Positions 20,530-32,770 of a DNA stretch of 64,000 nt are shown here, piece by piece (positions within the stretch are counted from its first letter, which is position 1; the number at the start of each line of letters is the position of its first letter). This DNA comes from Mesostigma viride (taxonomy: Eukaryota; Streptophyta; Mesostigmatophyceae; Mesostigmatales; Mesostigmataceae). Position numbers and translations under genes: made by a program. Below the pieces are notes generated by a model that did no database searches, was not told where the DNA came from, and was given only the letters and a program-made list of their open reading frames with translations. The stretch lies in NCBI GenBank assembly GCA_009746045.1, contig RPFO01000154.1, forward strand, positions 7,616,693 through 7,680,692, written 5' to 3'.

Positions 20530-21037
20530 TTATTTTCTATGGGATAATCTGCAGTTATGTAGTGGTGGGCTTTATCGGGCCGTTCTGAAGAGGACCACCT
20601 CAGGCACTTAGCACCGCATGCATGGTTCTGGCCTTTGTGGACATGGGCTCACCGGCGCATGAGCCATAGTTTGATCTTGTGCCACGCCCATGCAGCTACG
20701 CTCTCCGCGGAGGAGCGCGCCAAGATGTACCATGTTAGTTATAGCATGGCTTGACGGAGCCGAAAGTTCATGTCCTACAACTTAGGATGAGCTGTTCACG
20801 GCCAAGTTCTGGAAGGATTGCTTTGCCGGATAATCTCAAAACCAAGGTCATGCAGCGACCAATCCAGCGATCGTCGGACGTGGAGTCTGATCGGATCTTC
20901 TGAAGGGAGGCCCATGCAAGATGCACCCGGATGCTTGATTCTACTACTAAGGCGTCCGTACCGGTCCAAGGCATCTCCGCGCGGGATGCCGGATTCGGCA
21001 GCGAGTGCCAGCGACCCCAGGCTAGTAACGGTCTGAC
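20530..21037 (+). pseudogene. G3 integrase core remnant
   Basis: No long frame, but pieces in different frames follow the integrase core in order: VGFIGPF (compare MDFIGPL), VLAFVDMGS, LSAEERAKMYH (compare LTAEECAHLF) and ELFTAKFWKD (compare KLFTSKFW). Stops and shifts are frequent, so this is old decay. G1 inserted directly after it. Confidence 0.55.
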
Positions 21038-21042
21038 TGCAC

Positions 21043-21774
21043 TTTAACACGTATGGCTATTCAAAATAGCGCCTTAAGGATTGAGAACGAATGCGAAAGA
21101 CCTTTGACTTCCTATGCGTCACAGCGCACGATGGTGGCTTAAGAATACTCGTCACACAATACGAATAAGCTCAAACCCAGAAAACCGGTTTCGTATATTA
21201 CAATGTTACCACACAGATTAAAACACTCAATGCGGGAAGACTTACACCCAGTAGGCGAGGGATTCACACTCGAGCCCTCAGGAGATTTACACTCCAGGAT
21301 TAAGCGATGGTAAATAATCTGTAGAGCAACGTGGTAAATTACGATACAAGGTCCGGATTCCTGGCATAGCTCGTGCCTTCCTATTTTGTCCCTTCGTCCC
21401 CGTTGGTGGCTGCGCCTGGCGCTGCCAACCAGGCATGACGTGAGGTCCGCGGGGACGGGCTTCTCGAACCGTCTAGAACACATTAAAGACCAGTACGGCT
21501 AGAGGCCTCTCCTGAAAATATCCAAATGTCCGTAGGTACCATCATAACGCATGTGCAGTGCCACTTGGCTGTCCCGTAACTCCCGTTCAGGCGCTAGGTC
21601 TGCCTACGGCGCAAAGGCCAAGTTCGTCAGCAAAACTTCTACACTTACTTCCACACGGATTGCCTCGGCTGCCAACTATACTATGGCCTCGGCACTGGCG
21701 CCGGATTACGGTCGGCGCCGATCGACCGGGACGGATAATTTATACCACAAATGGCATGTTGCATCCGTGCAACA
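21043..21774 (-). repeat. G1 3' LTR
   Basis: 732 bp, matching 28769-29501. The polypurine tract lies next to it at 21775-21787 (minus-strand GGGGGGGGAGGTG). Confidence 0.9.
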
Positions 21775-22327
21775 CACCTCCCCCCCCAACAAAAGAGGCG
21801 GCTACTCCTGTAGCCGGGACTTATAAATGACTGTATACATGGTCACTGTTCCCTTCCAGGGCACGCATCGATCGTGCCAATTGTCACCGTCCGTTGGCGA
21901 TGGTTTACGGCGCCGGGCGGTAAGGGCTCGGGCGGTGACCCCCACGAGCGGAGCCCCCACGGCCATGCCCGCGCAGAGGTGCGGCCGGGCGTTGACGCCG
22001 GTGGACACGCTCAGCCGGCGCGGCCTCAGCCGGCTCGGGAAGAGGCAGGCCATTGGCCTGGACTAGGGCGGGCTGGAAGGTGAGTTGCCGCTCGCCGGCG
22101 CGTGCATCATGGCGTTTGGCCAGGTTGACATCCCGCAGCGCCTCCAGTGGGAAAACGCTCAAGAAGGCGGCGAGGAACTTGTGTCGGGTGAGGGACACCG
22201 AACCTCCTGTCCAAACGATACCGCACCGAATAACTCGCCCATGGACCCCTGGGGCGGGGCGGCCTGCATCAAGGCTGCCAATGCACATGCAAGGAGCATT
22301 ACGCAAAAGGTAGGAGAAGGGCCGGAA

Positions 22328-23986
22328 TTATGCCAACCCTGCCCGGGCTTTATACTCCTGTAGCAAGCGTGCACAGCCCGTGAGTCCAGCCTCAGCTACC
22401 CATGAGTGCTCTAGCTCTGTTTGGGAGAACTTCCACTTAAGGAGGTACTCGCGGCGGCGGCCTCGATTGCGGTGGGCTACAATGTCCTCGACCTCATCCT
22501 CGGGTTCGCCCGTCTCGGGGTTGAACTCCAAGGGGGCGGGTGCCATGACACGACCTGGGAAGGTGCTCTTGCGGTAAAGCTTCAGCTGGTCAACGTGGAA
22601 AACATTGGACTTCAGCTGCCACGAGTCCGGGATGGCGACAGACACCATCACCTCATTGAACACCTTCTCCACCAGATACGGTCCAAGGAATAAGGGGCGG
22701 AGCTTGACCTTCAGGCTGTCCTCGAACTTGTGCGAGAAGCGGCCTTGGTGGGGGCCCTCAATTAAAACCAAGTCACCTGCTTCGATTGCAGGGGTGCGCC
22801 TGTCCAGGGTACTTTGGACTCGCGCCATGTACTTGGCACGCGCCTGACGTAGGCCACTTATGGCGCTGGAATGAGCTTGCACCATCCGTTGTACCAGCTC
22901 CCGCGCCCCTGCGACTGTGGAGCGTAGCTCCGTTGTCGTGGTGATGGCTGGGGCGGTCAAGAGATCGGTGGGGGTAAGGGGATGCCTGCCTGTATCAAGA
23001 AAGAACGGGGTATACCCGTGGGCAGAATGGGGGGCATTATTGAGTGAAAACTCAATGAATCCCAGCACTTCGTCCCAATTCCTCCCGTCTCGATCCAGGT
23101 AGTGCCGCAGTGCCTCTTCCACCACCCGATTCACTCTCTCCACCATGTGAGAAGAGCTACTGTGATAGGCCGTACCCATAGACAACTTAGTCCCGACGAC
23201 CTGAAAAAATGAGGTCCAAAATTTCGACGTGAACAGCTTGTCCTTGTCGGTGATAAATTGTCGGGGCATGCCATGGAGCCGGAACACATTGTTTAGGAAC
23301 AAGTGGGCACACTCTTCCGCCGTCAGGGTGGCCTTGCAGGGGATTAAATGGCATCTCCGCGTGAGCCGGTCCACCACTACCAGGATCTGAGCATTGCCCG
23401 CCTTGGTCTCTGGCAAGGGCCCAATGAAATCCATCATCACCGAGTCCCAAGGGAACATGGGGTCTGGAATTTCCTTTGGAACGCCCTGTTTGCCCGTATT
23501 CCGTGGCTTCATGTGCTGGCAGCTGTCACAGGTACTGACATACTCCCGCACATCCCGAGCCATCTTAGGCCAATAGTAGGACCTCCGGGCCCTCGCTAAC
23601 AGCCTGTCCTGGCCTTGGTGTCCCCCCAAGACGGAGTCATGTAACTCAAATAATACCTCAGCGCGGCATATTTGGGGGACATACAAGCGCCATGAGTCTT
23701 GACGGGCCGCCTGGCCACTGACATTCACGTAAAGGAACCCGTTTTGAAACTTGGCTGGGTAGCCGTCCATGCTCTGAGGGCGGGCAGCTATGGCTTCATT
23801 TGCCTTGTCCTCAGTGACCGTGAAGCGCGAGATGAGGCGCTCTAGGTCCGAGCTGATGACGACCGTTGTTGCAGTATTTGCCAACGTGAATGCCTCTCCA
23901 ACGGGCTGCATTGGAGGGTAGACTCCTGTCGCCGGCACCATATGGCTGTACGGGGCCGAAGTCCTTCCCCCCCTGCGGCTGCGCAC
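22328..23986 (-). CDS. G1 integrase with C-terminal chromodomain
   Basis: 552 codons. Zinc-binding N-domain: H and H in LFELHDSVLGGHQG, C-x2-C in STCDSCQ. Catalytic core: first Asp in VMMDFIGP (about 183), second in FITDKDKLF (about 244), Glu in SSHMVERVNRVV (about 281). A GPY/F-like region follows (LKVKLRPLFLGPYLV). Residues about 495-535 are a chromodomain (VEDIVAHR...REYLLKWKF...HSWV), which in chromoviruses steers insertion to marked chromatin. The likely N-terminal continuation lies in the RT/RNase H frame; a frameshift near 23990 separates them. Confidence 0.85.
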   Translation of the reverse strand: MRSRRGGRTSAPYSHMVPATGVYPPMQPVGEAFTLANTATTVVISSDLERLISRFTVTEDKANEAIAARPQSMDGYPAKFQNGFLYVNVSGQAARQDSWRLYVPQICRAEVLFELHDSVLGGHQGQDRLLARARRSYYWPKMARDVREYVSTCDSCQHMKPRNTGKQGVPKEIPDPMFPWDSVMMDFIGPLPETKAGNAQILVVVDRLTRRCHLIPCKATLTAEECAHLFLNNVFRLHGMPRQFITDKDKLFTSKFWTSFFQVVGTKLSMGTAYHSSSSHMVERVNRVVEEALRHYLDRDGRNWDEVLGFIEFSLNNAPHSAHGYTPFFLDTGRHPLTPTDLLTAPAITTTTELRSTVAGARELVQRMVQAHSSAISGLRQARAKYMARVQSTLDRRTPAIEAGDLVLIEGPHQGRFSHKFEDSLKVKLRPLFLGPYLVEKVFNEVMVSVAIPDSWQLKSNVFHVDQLKLYRKSTFPGRVMAPAPLEFNPETGEPEDEVEDIVAHRNRGRRREYLLKWKFSQTELEHSWVAEAGLTGCARLLQEYKARAGLA

Positions 23987-25694
23987 GTGCCCTCACGTGC
24001 AGGGGTGCTGCCGGCGAGGCGCACGGAATGGTCAACAGTGTCAACCTCCGCGGTTGTGGCGCCACAGAAGAGGAAGGGGCTCATCGGGTCGCTCAAGCGG
24101 TCGCCAAAGGGGGCGACGGGACCATGGGAGGGGATCAACGTCGTGGCCAAAACGTCAAGATCCTCATAAAACCAATAGTCGGGGCGACGCGACAGGGCGT
24201 CAGGGACCGTGTTGTCAAGGCCCTTGACATATTCGATCTTGAACGGACCGAACTGTGCCAAATATTCAAGCCAACGGGCTTGGCGTGGCGTAAGCGTGGG
24301 CTGCGTCAACAAGTGCGTGAGGGGCCGATGGTCGGTCTGGATGATCAAGCGGTACGGGTCCGCAGGGTCGGGTTCGGCCATGGCCACGTTGAACTGAGCA
24401 CCCAGAAGATGGTGCCGCCAAGTATGGCAACAGTACACCACGGCCAACAACTCTTGCTGATGGACCGGGTAATTTCTTTCGGCCGGGATCATCGTCCGGG
24501 AGATATACTCGACCGGTTGGAGACCGAGACCATGGTCTTGGAGCAGCACACCGCCAATAGCAACCTTGCTAGAATCGCTATTGACCACGAATGGCTTGGT
24601 GGGATCCGGAAGGATGAGGACAGGCGCAGTGGCGAGCCTGGCCTTCAGCAGGTCAAAGGCCTGTTGACACAGGCCTGACCATTCCCACGGTACGTCCTTC
24701 TTGAGGAGGTGAGTAAGCGGGGCCGCAATGGTCGCGAAACGCGGGATGAAGCGGCGATAATACGATACCAAGCCCAAGAAGCTGCGCAAGGCGCGAACAT
24801 TCGCGGGAACAGGCCACTGTTGGACGGCGGCGACCTTATCGGGGTCCGTGGACACGCCCTTGTCCGAGAGAATGTGGCCTAGAAAGGGGACGCTGCGGCC
24901 TGATTCTACCTTGCTGCGGCGGGCGGACAGTTTATTATCCGCCATGATCTGCAGAACCGCGGCAACATCCTCCAAGTGCTCCTCGAACGTGCGAGAGAAA
25001 ATGAGGATGTCATCCAAGTAGATGGCCACGCAGGTGCGTTTGTACGGCTGCGTCCCCGGGTCCCACGGGATAGTCGGGTCGCGCAGGTCTGCCGAGACCT
25101 GGGGCAGCCGACTAGTGCCCATCACCGACCTAAAGAGGTGGTTCATGAGCATCTGAAAAGAGGCAGGGCTGTTACACAAGCCCATGGCCGCCACGCGGAA
25201 TTGGTAATGGCCAAAAGGCGTGGCAAAGGCTGTTTTATGGCAATCTTCGGGGGCGATCCGAAGTTGCCAAAAACCGTCTGCACAATCGAGCACCGTAAAG
25301 TACTTTGCGCCCTCCACCTTATTAAATATATCATCGATGCGGGGGAGGGGATACTTGGACTTCACGGTGATCGCATTGAGTTTGCGATAATCCGTAACCA
25401 GACGCCACTTCCCATTGGGTTTGGGCACCAGCAACACGCCCGCGCTGTAAGGGCTATTGCTGGGCTCGATCAAGCCGGCCTCCAACAAGCCGACCAAGAT
25501 CTTCTTGAGCTCTGCCAACTCCACGGGCCCATGCGAAAAATGGGTGAGGTGGTAGGTGGGTGCCCCTCCTGCAAATGAATGCGGTGGAGCACCGGTCTGG
25601 CCGGGGGAAACGTAGGTGTTTTCTCCTCAAACACGGCTGAATACTGATCGAGCACTGCGTTGAGTCGTTTCACCTCGTCTTCCGACAAGTCCAT
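23842..25694 (-). CDS. G1 reverse transcriptase / RNase H
   Basis: Two frames: 25694-25470 (MDLSEDEVKRLN...FEEKTP...RMGP) and 25524-23842, joined by a one-base shift near 25535 next to GGGCCC. RT hallmarks: PYSAGVLLVPKPNG, LVTDYRKLN, FTVLDCADGFWQ, FATPFGHYQF and the catalytic YLDD (169-172 of the second frame). RNase H follows: the SDSSKVAIGGVL start, HQQELLAVVY, IQTDHRPLTHLL and PDALSRR. The last ~90 codons, after the RNase H and its linker, run past the shift to the integrase frame and are probably out of frame. Both activities convert genomic RNA to cDNA inside the particle. Confidence 0.85.
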
Positions 25695-25705
25695 GCCAAG
25701 CGAGT

Positions 25706-26365
25706 TTAACGAAACTCCAGCCTGGCATGCTGGGCGCTGGGCCCGCGCGCGTGGGCAAGGGCGTCCAGACGAATGGAGTAAACGGGAGGAGGCTGTCGGG
25801 CTCTCATCATCCGCTTGAACTCCCTTTTGGACATGAGAATGTCCGCAAGGCGACGACGGTCACTCTTGAGGGCAGGCGTGTCATCGGTGATGGTCATGCC
25901 GTTGGCCGCATACTGCCGCTCAGGTAACCAGAATGACCCATCTGGGAAGTGGGTAACCATGGTACCAAAAGAGACGGTCACCTTGGATATGTGCAGCCAG
26001 TCAATCCCTAGGATGATATCAGCCGCTTGTAAGGGAATGACCGTGGCGCGAATGGGCACGCTGGTGCCTTGTACGATAGGGGCCAAGTCCGCATAGCCCG
26101 GGGATGGCTGAGTGTAGCCATCCGAGTATCGCACGCGCCGAGCAATGGTATGGGGAGTCGGGGTTACTCCCAGGCGCTGCACTATGGCCTCACTGATGAA
26201 GGTGGTAGCCGCACCACTGTCAATGAGGACCTTGATGCCCTCCAAACAACGCCCAGAGCCCTGGGGGTCTGGTAGGCTTCCAGTGAAGAGGAGTAGTTGC
26301 CGCGGGCCTTCGCTAGGCTCCGCTTGCCATTCCTGGGTCTCTGTCACCACATTACATGGTAACAA
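25706..26365 (-). CDS. G1 retropepsin-like protease
   Basis: 219 codons. The active site LIDSGAATTF lies near residue 50; RVRYSDGYTQPSPGYADL is the flap region; AADIILGIDWL is the closing ILG-D motif. It cleaves the Gag-Pol precursor as a dimer. It lies between gag (stop near 26425) and RT, in a different frame from the RT start, with a likely indel near 25730. Confidence 0.8.
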   Translation of the reverse strand: MLPCNVVTETQEWQAEPSEGPRQLLLFTGSLPDPQGSGRCLEGIKVLIDSGAATTFISEAIVQRLGVTPTPHTIARRVRYSDGYTQPSPGYADLAPIVQGTSVPIRATVIPLQAADIILGIDWLHISKVTVSFGTMVTHFPDGSFWLPERQYAANGMTITDDTPALKSDRRRLADILMSKREFKRMMRARQPPPVYSIRLDALAHARGPSAQHARLEFR

Positions 26366-26424
26366 AACTTGGGCGACTTGTGCATGGCCGGGTAAGGTGT
26401 CGCCCGGAGTGCCCTCCCGGCCTC

Positions 26425-28298
26425 TCAGTCCAACGCCTCTCCTGCAGGCCCCTCGTCCACCGGTGTGCCTCGCAGGTGGCCGGATGCGGCCGCGGAAGAG
26501 CCATCATCAGGCTCGGCCGCGTCTGCGGCATCCAGTTGGTTGAGGGCATGCCCAGCTTGCTGGTAGGCGCTTGGGGGCGCCTTGGGTTGTTGGTACAGCC
26601 GGGGCTGTTGGCGCGCTTGTTGCAAGCGTCGGGCACGCTCACCCGCACTGGGAGCTGTGCGCATATTTCGCGCCGGTGGTGGCCTCGAGGCCATTTGCGG
26701 GGAGGCCGCTTGGAAATTGTTGCGTTGCACAGGCGGGGCCTGGTCCAGCGGAGGGAGATCAGGGCACTCACGTTTGATGTGCCCCACGCGGTTGCAGTGG
26801 TAGCACTGAATCCGGGAAGTGTCCAAGGCATTAATGTCCAGGACCTCGCACTGTAGCTCATCCACCCACACGGGGGCGAATCCCAGCTCATTGAGTTCCA
26901 GTGCATTCACGCGGGGTTTTGGGGTCCGCTGCACCAAGGGAGCTATCTCCGCTAGGTAGGTCTTGATGTCCTGCAGGTTCCATTGAGCCCAGGAGAGGTG
27001 GGCGAATTTCCGCTTCACCTCATCCCGGAATTCGGGTTGCAAGCCCTCATAGAACCTTGCCAAGGCTTCTGGGCCCATCAGGTCATCAACCCGCCCAGCT
27101 AGAAGCTCGAACTTGGTCATATATTCCCGATAGCTCAGGTTCCCCTGCTTGAACGCCCCAAAAGCCTCCCGGTCCAGCTTGTCTTGGTCGGGTGGCAGGT
27201 ACTTGGCCCGTGCTCGCCGAAATAATTCAGCCAAGCTGCTGGGGAAGCCATTGGCCAGGGCGCTTTCGCAATGGAGAGCTTGTCTCACATCGGGAGCCAG
27301 TGCCTCGCTGGACACCAGCTTGACCTTGATATCCTCGTCCAAGAGCTTGCGATTGTATGTCTCCCAGATGTCGATCTTCTGAGACACTGCAATCTCCCAA
27401 GCCTCAAACTCTTGGTACGAGCAGTCGGGTTTAAACTTGGGAATATCCGACAGCTTGGGCAACGGTGGTAGTCGCCCTGCATTGTGAGTATCATCGTCAT
27501 GATGGCCCATGATACTCGCGGGTCTCCCGGGCCCGGCCACACCTTGCGAGGTGTGCCCACGCGGGTAACCTGCCGGGGGGCTGCACTCATCCTCACCCGG
27601 GTGCTCATACCCATGTGGGTAGTGGGCGCGGCTTGCATAATGATGGGCGGCGGTGGCCGCTGGGTGCTGCGCTCGTGGGTCACCCGGAGCCAGGCGGTCG
27701 TATGCTGAGTTGGGGAGGGGAATCGCCTCCCCTGCGACCCCGAAGGAAGACCGACCGGTCCGTGCGGTGCCCTGGCCCTGCCCAGCCATATTTGGCGAGG
27801 CATGGCCGAAGGGGCTAGCCCCAAGGGGTCCAGGCGCATGATAGGACGCCCGATTCGCAGCGCGGCGAGACCGCGATCGGCTATCATACAAGGGTGGCGC
27901 CGGGGCGCTGCTGGGCCAAGTGGCCAATGTAGGTTGCGGCAGCACCGTAGGCAGGGCCCCACTCCTACCGTAGTGCAGGGTAACATTATTCCCCTGCGCC
28001 CCCGCGCCGGCTCCTACACCAAGGGCCGGACCCGCCGACAATCCCGCGATGGATGTTCCACTTGGTGGTCCATTAAGGGGATTCACTACAGGGCTACAGG
28101 TGGTGCACCGGCAGCCGCCGAGGAATTCCCTCCCAAACGTGGGGTTTGTGCTGGGGATGACCCCCTAGAGCCACGCTCACTACTCGGGCGTGAGTGATTT
28201 TGGGTAGCTCTCTCTGCCGCCTCGAGTGCTGCCACGAGGGAAGGGGCAGGAGAGAAGCGATGGGCCTCTCGTCGCCCTCGCTCAATACCGTCAGCCAT
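26425..28298 (-). CDS. G1 Gag (capsid and nucleocapsid)
   Basis: The main frame 28086-26425 (553 codons) has a proline/glycine-rich N-terminus, then a retrotransposon gag domain (about 230-400; FKPDCSYQEFEAWEIAV, AFGAFKQGNLSYREYMTKFE, ALARFYEGLQPEFRDEV) and one CCHC knuckle, C-YH-C-NRVG-H-IKRE-C, near 426-439. It ends in a Gln/Pro-rich tail. A separate ATG frame, 28298-28086 (MADGIERGRREAH...), stops exactly where the main frame starts and is likely its N-terminus, separated by a frameshift. Confidence 0.8.
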
Positions 28299-28755
28299 CG
28301 CGTGGTGGCTGGTAAAGTGTGAACAATGTGCCTCTAGTCACCTTGGCGGGATGACAAATTAAGCACAAAAATACGTCAATTAAAGGACGTGAGATATTAC
28401 TGCAGCTTGCCGGAGCTGACAGTATGTATCCCAGATATAGGGTGTGAGGCAATGGCCAAGACGCCAACTAATGCGTGAAATTGCAACCCACAAAGCGTTT
28501 CCGTTTAAAGCACGCAATATAAGGAGATTCGTTTCCGGACGAATCCCTTAGGTCAACCGGACAAGGCCAGGTTGGGGCATGCAAGAACCGCAATATGGGT
28601 AACGGGTATGGGCAGTTAGGATTGTGGGGATCCGACCCCCACAATGAATTACTGCAAGCGGAATTAGTAAGGGTTCCGGCCCTTATATAATTCCGTTGCT
28701 GATCCGGATCAGATTACAGAAAAACGGGACGGGATAGAGGCCACTAGGAAAGTTT
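28299..28755. other. G1 leader, no gene
   Basis: Between the primer-binding site and the likely gag start. No open frame of note; probably the untranslated leader with packaging signals. Confidence 0.45.
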
Positions 28756-28767
28756 CCTCCGAGTCCA
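28756..28767 (-). other. G1 primer-binding site
   Basis: Minus-strand TGGACTCGGAGG, 1 nt after the 5' LTR. The identical 12-mer occurs at 52695-52706, also 1 nt after the G2 LTR. It starts with TGG, the complement of a tRNA CCA end. I cannot name the tRNA. Confidence 0.75.
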
Positions 28768-28768
28768 G

Positions 28769-29501
28769 TTTAACACGTATGGCTATTTAAAATAGCGCCT
28801 TAAGGATTGAGAACGAATGCGAAAGACCTTTGACTTCCTATGCGTCACAGCGCACGATGGTGGCTTAAGAATACTCGTCACACAATACGAATAAGCTCAA
28901 ACCCGGAAAACCGGTTTCGTATATTACAATGTTACCACACAGATTAAAACACTCAATGCGGGAAGACTTACACCCAGTAGGCGAGGGATTCACACTCGAG
29001 CCCACAGGAGATTTACACTCCAGGATTAAGCGATGGTAAATAATCTGTAGAGCAACGTGGTAAATTACGATACAAGGTCCGGATTGCTGGCATAGCTCGT
29101 GCCTTCCTATTTTGTCCCTTCGTCCCCGTTGGTGGCTGCGCCTGGCGCTGCCAACCAGGCATGACGTGAGGTCCGCGGGGACGGGCTTCTCGAACCGTCT
29201 AGAACACATTAAAGACCAGTACGGCTAGAGGCCTCTCCTGAAAATATCCAAATGTCCGTAGGTACCATCATAACGCATGTGCAGTGCCACTTGGCTGTCC
29301 CGTAACTCCCGTTCAGGCGCTAGGTCTGCCTACGGCGCAAAGGCCAAGTTCGTCAGCAAAACTTCTACACTTACTTCCACACGGATTGCCTCGGCTGCCA
29401 ACTATACTATGGCCTCGGCACTGGCGCCGGATTACGGTCGGCGCCGATCGACCGGGACGGATAATTTATTACCACAAATGGCATGTTGCATCCGTGCAAC
29501 A
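28769..29501 (-). repeat. G1 5' LTR
   Basis: 733 bp, nearly identical to 21043-21774. Drives transcription leftward on the map. Confidence 0.9.
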
Positions 29502-29506
29502 TGCAC

Positions 29507-32500
29507 GTCGTGTTCCGTGTGACCAACGGACGCGGAGTCCCACGGCATGCGGCCGAGTTATTATTAACCCAGGAGCCACCGCAGCAGCCTCGGGTTGCAA
29601 GCTGGGCCGGTCATATCCCCGGCCAACCGTTCATACCCGGCTGGCCAGACGGATGATCACCTACTCTCCCCGAGCGGTCCGCGCAGCAGTACCCACCTCC
29701 TGCAGTGGCAGTTCAGCAGCCGGGCCTGTTAGGCCGGCCGGGCTTGACGGCAACAGCCTTGCAGCGGCGCTAACAGTCTGGCGCGTTTCAGTGTCAGACA
29801 GCCACAGCTAGACCACCCGGCAAGCATCGCGTGGGAAGCTGCTATTGCAGTGAATGCAGTCATACTCGATCTATCGTAGGGAGCCTTCCGGCTAGGGGCT
29901 ATGAGTCGCGGCTCCCTGACTTCCTGGCGCGTGAGGGATCGACATGCAGGGCTTCTCGTGCACCTGTACATAATAACTTCACCACTGAGTGCCGCGTACG
30001 GTGCATGGAGACGGCGCCAGGCGGCTGCGACTCATGCGAGTCTGGCCGATCAGGCATGGTGGAGCCTGCAATCGTAGTCGGCAAACAGATGTACAACACC
30101 TTGTTGATGTCGGTAGCCAACCAGTTGGCTATCTATCCCGGGATCGAGTCGCCTAGCTGGGTCAGGGCACTCCTGGGCATGAGTATACCCGTGCAGGGCG
30201 CGTCCGCCCGCCGTTGTGGTCTGACATGCAACGTGCAACGACCATGCCGACAGGCTATGCAGCCCCTAACGAGTGCCGTTCTGGAGCCCATGCACGTGTA
30301 ATAATGCCCGATTCGCTATGTATCGCTGTATACCTGGCCTGCGAGGATTAAGGACACGATTTTCCCCCGGCCGACGCATTGGTGATACGGTGGAGGGATG
30401 TACGCGGGTGCGCACATATATTTGAACGAGAAAGAGGCGAGCGTGAATTCGTACGTCGTGCAGCTCTAGACTGTTGGGAGTGGGGGGCCCCGGCCGGGGC
30501 TGCAAGCACACGCGGGCGCGGTGCAGCTGCATGGCGACAGCACGTACTGCAGTAGTGGTGGATAACCCAGCCGGTTGTGGTTGCACTGGTGCATCAGAAG
30601 CCGGCGGTGCGCGGTCATTGTCTTACCGCCTCAACAGTGCGCGTGCATGGTGCCGGCCGATGCGCTGTCGCCCCGCAGACTGCCGGTGCCCGAGCAACAC
30701 CCGGTATCACTGCATGGGGCCGGTACATCCGCTCTGAGCGAACCCGGCGCTGACGCGCTGAGCCATGCTGCAGGGCACTGAGGTACATGGGACGTGCGGG
30801 ATCTGGCCGTCGATGGTGAGTCACGGGGACTGATACGGCGACCCGAGACCGAGAGGCAGGCATGCAGGATCGAGCTGCTGGAGTCTGAGCACCTAGTTAT
30901 TGCCCGCGACCCTGTGCATGGCTACCATCGCGCAGTGTTCGCGTCCCTCCTGTGGGCCGAGCCCGGTATGGAGTGGTTCCATGCACCACTGGTGGAGGCA
31001 GATCGAGCGTGATTTGCAAGTGGCTCGTGTCCGCGCGCCTACGAGGTTGCATGGATGAGAGACTCAGAGCAGGGCGTTCCATGTGCATGACGGGCGGGCT
31101 GTGCGGGCTGCAAAATTGCATGTACTATACCCCATGGCCATGCACTGGTACAGGGGTGGTGAGCTAGGCCTTCAAGCTTCGAGTGGGGGATGTGGCACTG
31201 CGCGGTGGGAACTGCATACATAGGGGAGTGTTTCTGTTGCGGGAATCGGGATCCTGGGCAAGATAGCCAAGCGGGGTGGACAACAGGCGGTGGTTGGTCG
31301 TGCGCAGGATCGACCCCGGCCCACGATCGCTGTATGTGCTTGGGCACCTGTGTGCTGGGCGCGATCGAGCCCGAGGAGCCCTAAGTTGTTTGGGACTGCG
31401 GGGGATGATTCGGCCCTACTCCATGAGCGGCATGGTGTCTTGCAGGGGCAATGTTACTGATACGACAGTTCCTGCAAGGCGTGTCACTCCCCGACATGCC
31501 TAGAAGTGCGGGCATTGCGGGCGCTATGCAGTTCACGTCGGCGGCCTCGAGTACCACATGCATATATGGGCCTGCGCAAACATCAATCGTGCTCTTGCGG
31601 TGCAAGTGTCACGGTGGGTGTGACTGCGAGCTGAGGAGTTTTCCCCCGCTTGCGGTGGAGTTCAGGCACATTAATTGGCAGTAAGGAATGTGGGGACCGG
31701 CGACTGCTCCGGTCTATGCATGTCGGCCGGAGTGGTGTTGTGCATAAAATACTGCAGCTTCGTTGGAGGAGTCGGCAGGGCGCACTCCAGTGCACACGCT
31801 GGGGCCCTGCTAGTTTTGGGCAATTAACGTGCCATATTACTATCCAAGTTTCCGGTTTTGATCGACTTTGACTGTTTCCTGCGCTGGATAGAGACGGCGG
31901 GGCGCACTCGAGTTGACACACTAGGGCCTTGCGGGCACCTGCATATGCGTTCGCAGGTGCAGGGGAGGCGCACTCTAGCGGCCACGCTAGGGCTTCCCCC
32001 TCTATACAGCCACTCCAGCGGCGGCCAGGGACGGCCACGTTGGAGATGCGGGTGCTTTATATAAGTATGCCGTGCCCCATGGCCGCGAGGCTGGGACTTA
32101 AGCTGGCATGATTGCCAGTGTCTCGGGCAATAACGCAAGGCCTACTAGCTGCGAGCGGCGCATATGATTCTGCAATAAACAAGTTCTGCCGACTGCATGG
32201 TCGGTTGGTGGCTCACACGCGCCTGTATTTGAGATGACAACGCGTACCGCCGTCGGTCGTGAGGTGATGGATCAGTTTCTTCTGGTCCACGCCCTCGCTT
32301 CTGCTGGGCATGGGGCCTGCACTGCATGCAGAGCCTCACCGTTGTCGATGCTTTGTAGTAGTACTTCCTGATTGTGATGTGTTTACGCGCATCAGTCCCG
32401 CTATAAGGCTGGGTTTCTGCTGGACGGGATACATGACTGGCCACCTCGCCGGCCGGATCATCAAGTTGCATGCATGAAAAATATTACCTCCTGCTGGAAG

Positions 32501-32755
32501 TTCCGATTGGCTATATAAAGAGTTGTCCTTGCGTGGCAAGTCTGGGGGGACCTGGTTTCACTGGCCCGTTGGTGAACAAGGGCTGGGACATTGTACCCCT
32601 ATGGTCAACATTTCATCAAGTTTGAGGCTGCTCAGGACCTCAGGACTGGTTGAGCGGGATTGCATGCATGGACTGCGCATTATTATGTGTGTGTGCTTTT
32701 GTGTTGGGTGTTGCATGGCCTCCGCCCTCCAAGACGGTAGGGGCTACCGTCCCCC
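29507..32755 (+). other. Decayed 3' region of G3, no gene recognised
   Basis: 3.2 kb between the G1 insertion and the G3 polypurine tract. Many frames of 60-150 codons on both strands, none with a recognised domain; 29831-30301 is the longest on the + strand. By position it should hold the integrase C-terminus and any ORF after pol, as G2 does at 60891-63200. Three imperfect repeats, GGCGCACTC-x-AG followed by ACACGCT-x-GGGCC, occur at about 31780, 31902 and 31966. Confidence 0.4.
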
Positions 32756-32770
32756 GGGGAGGGGGAGGAG

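Larger units (their letters stand above)
21043..29501 (-). mobile_element. Complete Ty3/gypsy chromovirus G1
   Basis: LTRs at 28769-29501 (5') and 21043-21774 (3') are nearly identical; one T indel and a few substitutions are visible. TSD TGCAC at 21038-21042 and 29502-29506. Minus-strand order: 5' LTR, primer-binding site (28756-28767), gag, protease, RT/RNase H, integrase with chromodomain, polypurine tract (21775-21787) and 3' LTR. The LTR starts TGTTGC on the minus strand and ends GTTAAA rather than CA. The element is inserted in the decayed G3 integrase. About 550 bp between the integrase stop and the polypurine tract (21788-22327) have no gene. Confidence 0.9.
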
